DNA of 64,000 bases, taken from NCBI GenBank assembly GCA_030674155.1, contig CM060335.1, positions 34,309,781 through 34,373,780 of the forward strand, given 5' to 3'. The notes beneath the pieces were generated by a model that was not told the DNA's origin, ran no database searches, and worked only from the letters and a program-made list of their open reading frames with translations. Positions 11,934 through 22,145 of the stretch are shown in pieces. Each line of letters opens with the position of its first letter. Positions within the stretch are counted from its first letter, which is position 1. This stretch comes from Stramonita haemastoma (lineage: Eukaryota; Mollusca; Gastropoda; Neogastropoda; Muricidae). Made by a program: the position numbers and the translations under genes.

Positions 11934-12295
11934 CACCACCAAAAAACCAACCAACCAAACAAAAACACAGAAAATGTATGGATATTCCAGGTTGACCTTT
12001 TTTTTTCCTTTTCATCATTAAAACTAATATGTTCTTGCAATCTTGGTTAGAATGATTTCTCCTTTGGCAGAAGGAAAAAGTCTGAATTGCGGTTTCATTT
12101 CCAAGTCTAATTTATTCACCATTGTAGAAAATGTTATTCACTATTGCAAGAAATTCATTTTACTGAAAAAAATAATTATACTTTTAGTGAGATAGTTAAA
12201 CGATTACTATTACTACGTGTCAAGCAACTTATCCCTTAGATTGTTAAACCATTTACATACGTCATGTTCAAATGCTTTAGTGTATACAGTCTGCT

Positions 12296-12383
<88 letters not shown>

Positions 12384-12395
12384 ATTTATTTGATT
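10951..12395. other. Intergenic region with simple-sequence cluster
   Basis: Besides the promoter-proximal sites it holds (TA)n about 11553-11619, (GT)n about 11620-11672, G30 at 11704-11733, C30 at 11905-11934 and (GT)n about 12299-12380. ORFs of 160-185 aa crossing these tracts are composition artefacts. Confidence 0.75.
11061..11074 (-). promoter_or_regulatory. ETS plus CRE/ATF-like sites upstream of ACADVL
   Basis: Read on the minus strand, CCGGAAA (ETS core) directly abuts TGACGTA (CRE/ATF-like), about 110-125 bp upstream of the ACADVL start codon. Paired ETS/CRE sites are common in promoters of nuclear genes for mitochondrial proteins. The transcription start is not visible; the role is inferred. 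Confidence 0.4.
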
Positions 12396-12588
12396 CTTTT
12401 ATATTGAGGATAATGGGATAAACACTCTTGTGCTTTTTTACATCCAGTCCCCGTGTGATGCAGTTTTGTAAATGTCATCTGTTCCCACCGGCACACGATG
12501 GCCTACTCTTACGAAAAGCGGAACAGGATTGGCGTGCATTGGCACACGGGCTTGGTTTATAGTCTCATCCAAAATCCAAAAGACTTTT
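12396..12588 (-). repeat. SINE family A, minus strand, interrupted by the LINE
   Basis: Reverse complement of the family A tail and core (GTCCCCGTGTGATGCAGTTT; CACCGGCACACGATGGCCTA), running to the GGGGAGAG point in front of the core, where the LINE begins. The 5' part of this SINE is not found on the other side; a GA/GT tract is there instead. Confidence 0.75.
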
Positions 12589-12600
12589 GGGGAGAGAGAG

Positions 12601-12635
12601 AATACGAATACGAATACGAATACGAATACGAATAG
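12601..12635. repeat. Hexamer 3' tail of the LINE, (GAATAC)n
   Basis: Five to six GAATAC units on the plus strand, GTATTC/TTCGTA on the element strand, immediately after the 3' UTR. This is a simple-repeat tail of the kind left by non-poly(A) LINEs. Confidence 0.85.
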
Positions 12636-12761
12636 TTTATTCAGATTTTAGGCCATAGCCCCTTTCTGAAGGGGGTTATACATAATCATGAACAACAACA
12701 ATCAGAATACATTTCCCAAACATCTACAGTTACTGAAACAAATTAATATGCATTTGTAATA

Positions 12762-15700
12762 TTACGATAAAGCAGTATTTACCCTTTTCAATGCATGGTA
12801 AACATACATGGCAAGATTTGTTAAAGATGCCTCATGTTTTGTCGACAGAAGAACATTTACCCTAAAGTTACAAGGATCATTATAATATTTTGGTCTAATG
12901 AATTGCATTCTAAGATCATGTAAGGCTGGACAGCAAAACAAAAAATGAATTTCGTCTTCTTTTGCGTTATGACATAAGCTACATTTCAATTCATCTTCAG
13001 TTTTACTCAGGTATCTATTGCGGTGACATGCAATATCAGAAACACCAAACCTGAATTTAGTCAGAGCACTTTTGATATATCGATTTATTTTCATGTCGAT
13101 GTACATTTCTTTGGAACAAGATGTTTTGAACAGCCTATATTGAGCAAATCTGTCACTGTTATACACATGTTCATGCCAATCTTGCCATCTGCAATCAATA
13201 AGCCTTTGTTTGAAACTTTTTAAAAAAGCTGGGATACACTGTACTCCTTGATTATCCCATACAAAAGAAAATCCATATGAATTCAAGCACTGCCGAACAC
13301 TCGTAACCCAAGTTTTCTTACCATTCCTATCTAGATTGTTCAACACTATATATGCTTTTAAAGGTATTCTACATTGATCCATACGAGTCAATGTTAACCA
13401 GTATTTAATACATTTTAGGTAAGAGTTAATATATATGGGAAATCTTCCAAGCTCTCCATACACAAGGTCATTGGGGGTTCGGAGGTCAACATTCAAAAAA
13501 CGTTTCATAGCATATAAGTGTACATTTTCAACCACATGGCTTTTTTCAAAAGCCCATATTTCAGCCCCATACAACATTATTGGCTGTACTTGAGTATCAA
13601 ATAATTTACAAAAAAGAGAAAAACTACAGCAGTCCAATTTATACAGTACACGAAAAATGGCAAAAACTGCTTTTTTAGCTCTGCTTACTAGATCTTGACA
13701 TGCAAAGCCAAAACTAAGTCTAGTTGAAAAGTACAGACCAAGATATTTATATGCATTCACTGTTTCTACCTTTACATTACCATACGTCCATTTTTCTTGT
13801 CGTGCTAAATACCCTCCCTTACGAAAAACAACTATATTTGTTTTGCCCATATTCACTTTTAACTTTAACCTAGATGCAGCCATATACAAGTTATCAAGTT
13901 GCCTTTGTAAGCCAGTCACTGTTGTCGATAGTAAAATTATATCATCAGCAAATAACAGTATGAATAATTCAATCAGGTCAAAAGTCACACCATGTTTACC
14001 ATTCTGGATGATGTTCAGGGCTAGTTCATTAATAAACAATGAAAACAATACTGGACTACAAACATCCCCCTGTTTTACTCCATGAGTGCAGTTTAAAACT
14101 TCTGAAAAATGTGCTCCCGATCTTATTCTCGCCTTCACTTCTTGGTACATACTTTTCAAACAACGACATAATTTACCTGTAATTCCATTTTTTAACAAAA
14201 TAGGCCATAACAACTTTCTAGAAACAGAATCGAACGCTTTTTTCAAAATCAACAAATGCTACATATAATTTTCTATTATTCGTGAATTGTTTCTGAATTG
14301 CTGCTAACAAAGTAAACATATGATCCACCGTAGAATAACCTTTCTTAAACCCACCTTGGTATTCTCCAGTAATCTCATTTTGATTTATCCATTCCTGTAA
14401 TCTTCTGTTAATGACAAAGCTATATAGTTTACTACTTATATTACATAATGATATCCCTCTATAATTATTAACATTATTTACATCCCCCTTTTTAAATAAT
14501 GGTAAAATAACAGATTCTTTCCAGCTTTCAGGATAAATACCAGTATCAAATAAATAGTTGAATAACTTCACTAAAAACTGAACTATGTTCCCACAAGAGT
14601 TCTTAAAAAATTCTCCTATAAGACCATCTGGGCCAGCAGATTTATTGTTTTTCAATTTTCTTATAGCTAATAACACTTCATCTTTTGAGATTGGCCTATT
14701 TAACACTTCATCACCTTCCTCTGTTAATTCATCATCCTGTACAATATTTTCTTCATCATCCTTTTCTAATATACTTTTAAAATGTTGAAACCAGTCAGAG
14801 ATAGAAATGTCATTCTGAGGCTGTGACTTCCTATTGCATATTTTACGTACTGCTCCCCAAAATAATTGTTGATCATTTACAGAATTTGAAAGCTCAGTAT
14901 ATAAAGCATCATTGTATTCTTTTTCTTTCTTTTTATTTAGATTTTTATATTCTCGTCTTGCAATACAATATCGAACCCTGTCATCGTTTTGTCGAGTTTT
15001 TCTAAATTTTCTCAATAGCCTCCGCACTTTACGCTTTGCTGTTTTGCACTCATGATCGAACCATCTTCTTCGCTCATTTATTTTTATACCAGGAATTCTT
15101 TTTATCATACATTCAGCTTGTTCTTTGACAATGTCATTAAAGTCATTCAGAGCTCTATTAACATCAACATCTATGAGAGCTTCCGCTCTACACAGACGAC
15201 CCTGCACATCATTTGAATTCATAGAAGTACAAAACAAGTGTTCATATTCTTTTTTCCAACAATACTTCGTTATAGACTGAGTTCTAACTACATTTACATC
15301 ATTTGAACTAGATTTCCACTTGCTTTGTTTTTCAATACACATTAAAAGGGGCAAATGATCCGATTCAATTCTTTCTACCACATGAAGATACGACTTATCC
15401 TTAATAGCCTCAAATAAATTAACAGTTGTCAAAAAATAGTCATTAACACTGTTACCAACATCAGAAATGTATGTGAAACGACCATAATGATCGCCATTAC
15501 ATACTCCATTCAAAATACATAGACCAAAAACAGTACACAGGCTTAATAACTTTTTCCCATATAGATTTAATATCTTATCTTCAGAATTTCTTTGAAAACT
15601 ACTATGATAATCTTGTTTTTGCCAACCGTGAAGTTCATCATCATTCATAATTTCAGGAAAAAATTCTGCAGTCCTGGCATTTAGATCACCACATATCAAT

Positions 15701-16935
15701 AAATCAACATCACTGAAAGAAAGAAACATATCCATGAGACATTGTTCCAAAATATCAATTCCATTGTCGTATCCATACATACAATAATAAGGTGAATTTT
15801 CAGGAGGTATATAAGTACACATAAGAACGACATCTTTGCAAACCCCTAAAAAGTTTTTATCAATCAAAAAAGACAAAGAATAATTACTGTCACATTTCAG
15901 TTCTTGCACAAAACTGACTATAGACTTGCGAACAAGACAAATTATTCCCCCTGAATATCTTCCCTGCCGTGACAATTTTATTGCAGGCTTTACAAATATT
16001 TCAAAATCTTTCAACAAATCTGACTGAAACTTTTCCATAAACGTTTCAACCAGACACACAAAATCAAAAGAAGAAATAAACTGTACAAAATCTGAGTCAG
16101 TCATTTTAGAAAACAAACCACAAATATTCCAATGAAGAAAGGAAATTTTATTTATAACAGCGCTGCGAACTTCAAAGCTCAGGTCAGCAGGATTATCGTT
16201 CCCTGATTCAACATCTCCGTCACTGACATCTCCATCATCACATTCATAACTACGGTCACGTGCAGTGTCATGCGCACGCCCACCTGTACCATCCTCATTC
16301 TCCCTTCCCCCTTCACGTTCATTCTCATTTCCACCACCGCCCTCCCTGTCTCCACTCTCACCCCCGTCCTCATATTCATCCCTTCTCTCCTCACCGCCGT
16401 TACTTTCATCTCTTTTCTCCCTGTCACTGTCACCCTGTTCATTTTCTCCATCCCTCTCGCACTCCTCCCGACTCTCTCCGGCACCACCTTCCTCCCCCTC
16501 ATCTCGGACACCATGACAAACGTCATTCCTCTCACTGTCATGTCCCCCTCCCCCACTCTCTCGGCAATCCTCACTCTCACTCTCACTCTTAGAACCAACT
16601 GATACACTAATCGACTGTGTGCGTACATTACTTTCGTATAAACCATAATGCAAAACATTACTTTCAGCTCTTGTGACCATTTGCTTTTCACTTAATTTAG
16701 TGTAAACTTTAGTTTGGTTACATATCGGATTCCTATTTGTATTTAGTTTGTTTACTGACTTATTCACATACAACTTTTCAACATCACACTCTTCCGTTTG
16801 TTTACTATTTTTCTGCCACAGGTAATGCACAATACCCAAATCATGCACGGATTTTGCATTCTCTACCATTTCAGCATCAAAGCAATTCACACTTTCATCC
16901 ATCCTTTCCCTCCATTTCCCAACACGTGAAACCAT
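12762..16935 (-). CDS. LINE ORF2: endonuclease-reverse transcriptase, one frameshift
   Basis: Enzyme for target-primed reverse transcription. Part 1 (16935-14218) and part 2 (14255-12762) are in different frames, joined at a T6 run at 14238-14243 (A6 on the coding strand); five bases would keep the frame. The first 250 or so residues are low-complexity, rich in Glu, Asp, Gly and Arg. APE endonuclease motifs follow: WNICG, LVET, YSGGI, CGDLNART and IESDHLPL. RT motifs: KSAGPDG, YRGISL, GGFKKGYST, VDFEK (motif A, at the break), GVKQGDVCSPVLF (B), LFADDIILLS (C), YKYLGL (E). The C-terminus has C-x2-C-x8-H-x4-C within CSLCHNAKEDEIHFLFCCP. All catalytic residues appear present. Combined length is about 1,390 aa. 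Confidence 0.9.
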
Positions 16936-17031
16936 ACCATCAACATTTTGTGCATGCGGTGACTGTTTTCTTTTTATGCCTTCTGCATTTTCTGGACCGG
17001 ACAGATTCTTGCTGCAGGGCCGGCCAGACCG

Positions 17032-18024
17032 TTATTGCAGAGGACACAGCTGATCCCTGTCATCCAGGCCAAACTTCTGGCCCTCTATGACGAGGTGGTC
17101 GTACACCAGCGATGCCCTTTTGTCCTGGCTTCTGGCAGTCTTCAGGTGCGGCACAAGCTTCCTTCGGATTTCTCTTACTCGAAAAGAGAAATCCTCGCCA
17201 ATGAAGATCCCGCTTCCTTTCAGCTTCTGCTTTGCTTGAAGAATTTTGCCCTTTTCTTTGAAAAAGGTGCAGCAGGCAACGATGGGGGCATTGGGCTTGG
17301 CACTGAGGCGATGCACTCGATCGAAAGAAATGTTCCGAGAGAATTCCAGTTTGTCGGTGAAAGTTTCGTGCACAAGATCCTCACAATCCTGCCAAGTCTC
17401 CTTTTCATTTCTAGGGATTCCATGGATGATGATATTATTTCTTTTGGATCTGCCCTCTAGATCGTCCACTTTCCTCTCCAAAAAATCAGTTCTTTCGTTT
17501 AACTTTTCATTTTCCTTTCGCAGACTTTCATTCTCTGTTTTCAGATCTTTCATCCCCTGCTTGATGCTGTTGACTTCTCCCTCGAGATTAGTACAGACAG
17601 TCTTGATCTCTGCGAGGTCTCGACTCATTCTGTCACAGGTACCCTGCAGAATCCTGATTGCATCCATAAGTTCTGTTGAAGCAGGATCAGGTGACCGTGT
17701 TGGCGTCGTTGCCTCAGGAGTTCTGGATTTGTCAGCGCTGTCCCGACGAGAGCTACTTCCGATTCCAGACAAAGTAGACTGTCGTCCCTCAGTTTTACGG
17801 ATAGGTCCTGGGTTGAGTTCCACATCACCACATTGATATATTAAATCTCCGTAGAAAAGTAGAACGAGGAGCAATCCTAGCATTGCACCGTGTACTCTGT
17901 TTCTCAACCTCAACACGCCAATTCTCATGGCTGCTTTAAATTTTGCTCGTTTTGTCATGAAGGAAATAAATACTGACAGAAACCTGCCACAAAGTGACCG
18001 GAATGCCAGAGCAGAGCAAGGCAT
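17032..18024 (-). CDS. LINE ORF1: 2A-like peptide, coiled coil, Transposase_22-like RNA-binding protein
   Basis: 330 aa, RNA-binding chaperone of a non-LTR retrotransposon. Residues about 46-65 form a hydrophobic signal-anchor-like stretch (GAMLGLLLVLLFYGDLIYQC). It runs straight into GDVELNPGP at residues 66-74, a canonical 2A-like motif (D-V/I-E-x-N-P-G-P) with the skip point between Gly73 and Pro74. Residues about 115-200 are a charged heptad-rich coiled coil, followed by RSKRNNIIIHGIP, the start of the L1-ORF1-type RRM-like region, continuing to about residue 325. Internal Met codons at 23 and 33 are possible starts. 2A peptides in mollusc and echinoderm LINEs are known; skipping here is inferred. 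Confidence 0.88.
   Translation of the reverse strand: MPCSALAFRSLCGRFLSVFISFMTKRAKFKAAMRIGVLRLRNRVHGAMLGLLLVLLFYGDLIYQCGDVELNPGPIRKTEGRQSTLSGIGSSSRRDSADKSRTPEATTPTRSPDPASTELMDAIRILQGTCDRMSRDLAEIKTVCTNLEGEVNSIKQGMKDLKTENESLRKENEKLNERTDFLERKVDDLEGRSKRNNIIIHGIPRNEKETWQDCEDLVHETFTDKLEFSRNISFDRVHRLSAKPNAPIVACCTFFKEKGKILQAKQKLKGSGIFIGEDFSFRVREIRRKLVPHLKTARSQDKRASLVYDHLVIEGQKFGLDDRDQLCPLQ
17803..17829 (-). other. 2A-like ribosome-skipping motif GDVELNPGP
   Basis: Codons 66-74 of LINE ORF1. All residues critical in known 2A peptides (D, E, N, P, G, P) are present. The Leu-rich segment immediately upstream is typical of N-terminal 2A elements that also act as signal sequences. Confidence 0.85.
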
Positions 18025-18149
18025 AGTCCTTCACACAGTCACTGACCAACTTTGGAGTCAGTACTTTCAGTATAGCCAGAGAAAGCAGCATTAAACGGGA
18101 GAGCACGAAAATCGTGTCTGTTCAGTGCTACTGACAACTCGGTCCCCCC

Positions 18150-18150
18150 G

Positions 18151-18189
<39 letters not shown>

Positions 18190-18211
18190 TGTGTGTGTGT
18201 GTGTGTGTGTT
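18150..18211. repeat. (GA)n(GT)n tract at the 5' flank of the LINE
   Basis: GA run of about 38 bp followed by GT of about 24 bp. Its first 12 bases repeat the sequence at the other flank of the LINE. Confidence 0.85.
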
Positions 18212-18242
18212 TCCTTTGACCTAAATAGTCAACCAATATGTC

Positions 18243-18840
18243 AAAGGAGAAGGAAGGTGACAGGATGGTTAAGATATTCACTTGCCAATATATATAGACC
18301 GTGAGTTTCTGAGTTCGTACCCAGCCTTGCCCTTTCTTCCCAGTTTGAGGAAAAAATCGAAGTGAATGTCAAAGTCATTCGGACGACACTAGAAATCGAG
18401 GCCCCGTGTGCGACCGCACGCAGAACATCTTGCGCACACGTTAAAACTCTGTTCCACCTTTCGGAAGAGCAGGCCATCGTGTGCCGGTAGGAACGGATGA
18501 CAAAATTATGAATTAAACAAAAAACAAAAAAACATGCACACAGGTGTCGTGTTTAGACACCATCCCTGAGGAAAATCGGGGAGTTTGAGTCCCAGGGCGG
18601 TTCAGGGTTGTATATTAAATATGGCAACGTTGTGGTGGTTCCTGCGACGGTACTGGAACCATTCGTATCGGTCATTGCCTTTCATTCAATAGATCATTCC
18701 AGTGGCGTAGAGAGGAAGGGGTGGGGGGGTGGGGGGTGGGTCTGCTGCATGGGTAATAGCTTGCCCTCCATACTTACCCAGGCTTTGCGCTCTAAAGACT
18801 AGAGCGTAACTCCATAGTCTTCTGAGACTGATGGGTGCCT
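18243..18840 (+). repeat. Composite SINE-like repeat, family B, copy 2
   Basis: tRNA-like head with TGACAGGATGGTTAAGATAT (box A-like) and GAGTTCGTACCCAGC (box B-like), then the shared core (GAACATCTTGCGCACACGTT; GAGCAGGCCATCGTGTGCCG), then the long tail with GTGTTTAGACACCATCCCTG and GCGCTCTAAAGACTAGAGCG. Inverted relative to the copy at 10-560. Confidence 0.75.
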
Positions 18841-20039
18841 GCTATATTAAAGGAATGGATACACGAATTAAAGGATTTTGTTTGTTTGATTAGTTCTTAT
18901 ACTGCCATAAATTGTAACCACCATTGTCAAAAGGATTTTGTTAGCAATGACCCACAGCAGTCATTTCCCCTATTTTCTCTGTATGTGGAGGCTGCCAGAA
19001 GTAGGGGTAAGGAGCTAATTACAGCTAATCTCTTGAGTTTTTTTGTTTGTTTTTGGTCCCTTGCATTGCAGGTTACATTCTTTCGTAAAGTATCTAGGCC
19101 CTACATCCCCATCCATACAAAATATTCAATTCCTATGTGATATGTTGTATGCTGACATTGTGATTTCAGTACACATATCAATTGTGTTGCAGGGATTTTT
19201 TAAGAGGAAGAAAAAGTTGTCAAAATACATTTTCTTTTAAGTATCTTCACTGATACAAGAACTCTAATCCCTTGAATTATCCAAATGCAATGGAATGGGG
19301 GGGAGGGGGGGGGGTGTTCACCCCTAGATGGTCAATGCCCACAAAAGAAAAAAAAGTTTTTTTTTTTATCATCTTGGAGACATTTTAGGTTTGAAAGATC
19401 TCTGTGTTGTATCCATGATTGGTAATCAGCAGAAGCATGCATTTAGGACAGCACTCATTATCCTCTGCACTTCAGGGGATGCCACCTGGAGTGGAGGAAC
19501 CTGCAATCTGTGTAGTCCTCACAGGTGGGAGAGAGGGCTTGCCTAGGTATAGTGTTTATATGGTAAGTGTTGCCCAAGCTAAAAGATTTGTCAGTTATGG
19601 ATGTAAGATAACCACCAAGGCCTACATTAAAGTATGTTGTTATGCTTTGAAATGTTATGATGAGATTCTTTTCAGCCATCATAATAGCATAACTTACAAG
19701 TCTCCTTTTAAGGGGAAAAATATTCTCAAGTCAGAGTATGGCCACCTATATGGTGAGGTACTTAAAAACAGCCACATATGCAAACTTCTTATCCAGTGTG
19801 TACTTAGTCTCACAGTGATTTTCAGGTATGATGAGTGAGACAGAGTGCATGTTCTGGGTGACCCCAGGGTGCTAATCTGGGGAATGAATGCCCAACAACC
19901 AATAACCACCACTTGCTATGCTTAAAGTTTGTCAATTAATTTACTGACATTAGTGACAAATGCTACAGCAGAGGGGTAAAGACTGACTTCAACACTGATG
20001 GTCAATGAACTTGTAGATTCCAATCTCAGGGTTGACATC

Positions 20040-20265
20040 TGGTGAATGTATGATGTTACTGCACTTTTGAGTGGTTCATGATACAAAGAATGATGGGTGG
20101 GGAGTTTTATGATCTCCCACGTCAACTTAAAAGTGCAGACCTGCCAGTGCTTTGATTCCTGATGTGTATATACACATGCAGAAGATTTGATATGCATGTT
20201 AAAAATTCTGTAATTCATGTCTGTGTTTGGTGGGTTACAAACACACAAACATACATCCTGTACGA
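20040..20265 (+). repeat. SINE family C copy (core region)
   Basis: Contains GTGCAGACCTGCCAGTGC, CACATGCAGAAGATTTGATA, GCATGTTAAAAATTCTGTAA and GTGTTTGGTGGGTTACAAAC, matching in order the copy at 4025-4385. Ends unclear. Confidence 0.6.
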
Positions 20266-20867
20266 AAAAATGAGCTGTGTTGAAGTAAGAATGTGCAAGC
20301 TCAAGTAAGCAACCAGACCTCTTGGAGAATTATGAGCACAGAAAAGACTAAGCACTAAGCATCCCATCTAATAAAAAACACAGAGAAGAAAAGCAGGTTT
20401 TCTTGACAGTTTCTTCTTTTGCTAGAAACGTGGTTTTATGCAAACTGTAGTTGGTTCCTGAGAGTGTAAGCAAGTGTTCACATGTGCACCCATGCATGTG
20501 CAACGGTCACGTGTCTTGTAATGTTTCCCAAATATCTGTTCAAACCTAAATGAGTGGTTCCATGCACATGAGATCTTTTAAACACTTTTAATAAAGTACA
20601 AAACTGATTTTCAGTTTTGGTACTGATGTTATGTTTATTTTTTTGAAACCATACATAATCCACTGTCATGATATAGATTTGTACTTTTCATAGTCTGTGG
20701 TAAAATATTTATAAAAAAAACCCAAACAAACCCAACCCCCCACCAATACCCAAGTAGTTTTTGTAATGTTTTGGTTTTCAGTTATTGAATGGCAGTTGTA
20801 TACAATTGAAAACTGGGTAAAACAACAAACTTCTGAGTCTAATGCTGTAAAGGATTAACTTCCAACG

Positions 20868-20985
20868 TAAAGGTTGGAAATTTCGGAGCATCTTTTATGA
20901 TTGATTAAAAGTGAGAATATAAAGAAAAGGTTGGAAACTTTGGAGCATCTTTTATGATTGATTAAAAGTGAGAATATAAAGAAAA
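20868..20985. repeat. 59-bp direct tandem duplication
   Basis: AAAGGTTGGAAA then GGAGCATCTTTTATGATTGA occurs twice, 59 bp apart, nearly identical, so recent. Confidence 0.85.
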
Positions 20986-21734
20986 TGCTACCATTTTCAT
21001 AGCTACCTTCAGTGCAGACCTGCCAGTACTTTGCTTTTTTTTTAGTATGAATATAATTATATGCATGCAGAAAGCCAAGAATGCACTTTAAAATCATACA
21101 CATGCCTTCGGCAAGCTGCAGGAAACACTTCAATTCCCAGCATGCACAAGGTTTCATTAGTATGGGATTGTGCAGTGACATTATCCAAAAGGAATCCTAG
21201 AAAGACGTGAAGTTTTACAAACATGAAATGAAATATTTTTAACCCTTCCACACCTTGGAAAACAGAAAATTGAAACAACTATGACACTGATTTTCTCTTT
21301 GTCAGTTAATCTGGACATGCACAGAGCATTTAGGTGAATCACACCCATCAATAAAGCAATGTTCTGGCTTATTTCCGACCAGTTTGAGGAGAAACTTTCG
21401 CACCCATTCTCAGAGTCATGCAAATCACAAAATACACATTTTAACAATCTCTTCTCATTTATTGACTGTACAGTATTCATCAAATATTGCATCATCAGTG
21501 ACATCAGAAAAAGTTACAACAATCTATGCAAAGTCAAACTTATAAAAGCAAGCTTTAACAAAATAATCAGAACATACAATCAATCAATCACGATGCTTAT
21601 AGCCCAGCTGACCACTGAGGCCATATTGAGGCTGTCACCACAATGATTCATTAAGTTCAGATTCACAGTCAGTCAAACTCACAGTGTACCCAGTACATAT
21701 TAATGTTACAGCTGCAATTTGAATAGTAATCCCA

Positions 21735-22145
21735 GAAGGAAGGTGGCAGGATGGTTAAGACATTTACCTGCCTAACAAGTAAACCATCAGGTACTAGATT
21801 CAATTCCCGGCCTTGCCCTTTCTTTCTAGTTTGATGATAAAATTGAATTGAATGTCAAAGTCCTTCAAATGAGAGTATAAACTGAAGCCCCGAGTAGGAA
21901 TGCACGCAGAATATTTTGCATACACGTTAAAACCCTGTTCCACCTTTAAGAAGAGTAGACCATTTTGTGCCACTAGGAATGAAGGACAAAAAAACAAAAC
22001 AAGCAAACATGCACCAGGTTTTGTGTTATCATCCTTGAAATTGGAATGTGACTACCTAAATGGTTGGGGGGGGGGGGGGGGGAACAGTTGCATATGGATA
22101 AATCTCACCATTGGTAAACTTCAGAGCTCTAGCCCCGGAACAAAG
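21735..22145 (+). repeat. SINE family B copy
   Basis: Head AGGTGGCAGGATGGTTAAGA with box B-like GATTCAATTCCCGGCC, shared core from about 21870 (GTTAAAACCCTGTTCCACCT), then a tail ending TTCAGAGCTCTAGCC. A G-run of about 18 lies at about 22064-22082. Confidence 0.65.

Larger units (their letters stand above)
12589..18161 (-). mobile_element. APE-type non-LTR retrotransposon (LINE) with 2A-bearing ORF1, nearly full length
   Basis: The element proper is about 12601-18149. A 12-bp GGGGAGAGAGAG flanks it at 12589-12600 and 18150-18161, a probable target-site duplication although low in complexity. The 3' end (left) carries a tail of TTCGTA hexamers at 12601-12635, replacing poly(A). It has a short 5' UTR, then ORF1 (18024-17032), a spacer of about 96 nt, and ORF2 (16935-12762) split by one frameshift. 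Domain order is 2A-like peptide, coiled coil and RRM-like region; then acidic stretch, APE endonuclease, reverse transcriptase and CCHC. The clade is undetermined (CR1/L2, Tx1/L1 and I-like groups all possible). Near-intact ORFs argue for recent insertion. Confidence 0.88.
18841..21730. other. Intergenic region right of the LINE
   Basis: Mostly unrecognised. It holds a family C SINE fragment at about 20040-20265, a two-copy 59-bp duplication at about 20868-20985 and a small family C core fragment at about 21005-21110. The 139-codon ORF at 19419-19838 has no recognisable domain. Confidence 0.5.

Noticed and set aside
11438..12018. ORFs of 185 and 160 codons on opposite strands
   Set aside because: Composed of TA, GT, G30 and C30 tracts; translation is Ile-Tyr, Cys-Val, Gly and Pro runs.
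16179..16691. Several ORFs of 80-170 codons overlapping the LINE ORF2 5' part
   Set aside because: Other-frame shadows of the low-complexity acidic region of ORF2; Ser/His/Pro-rich or Arg/Val-rich by composition.
17803..17829. A viral insertion as the source of the 2A motif
   Set aside because: The motif sits in a LINE ORF1 with coiled coil and RRM-like fold followed by a LINE ORF2; no capsid or viral polymerase is present.
17246..17836. 196-codon and 141-codon plus-strand ORFs
   Set aside because: Antisense of LINE ORF1; the minus-strand protein has clear coiled-coil and RRM-like features.
19419..19838. 139-codon intergenic ORF
   Set aside because: No recognisable domain, no splice context, ordinary AT-rich composition; kept only as unrecognised sequence.
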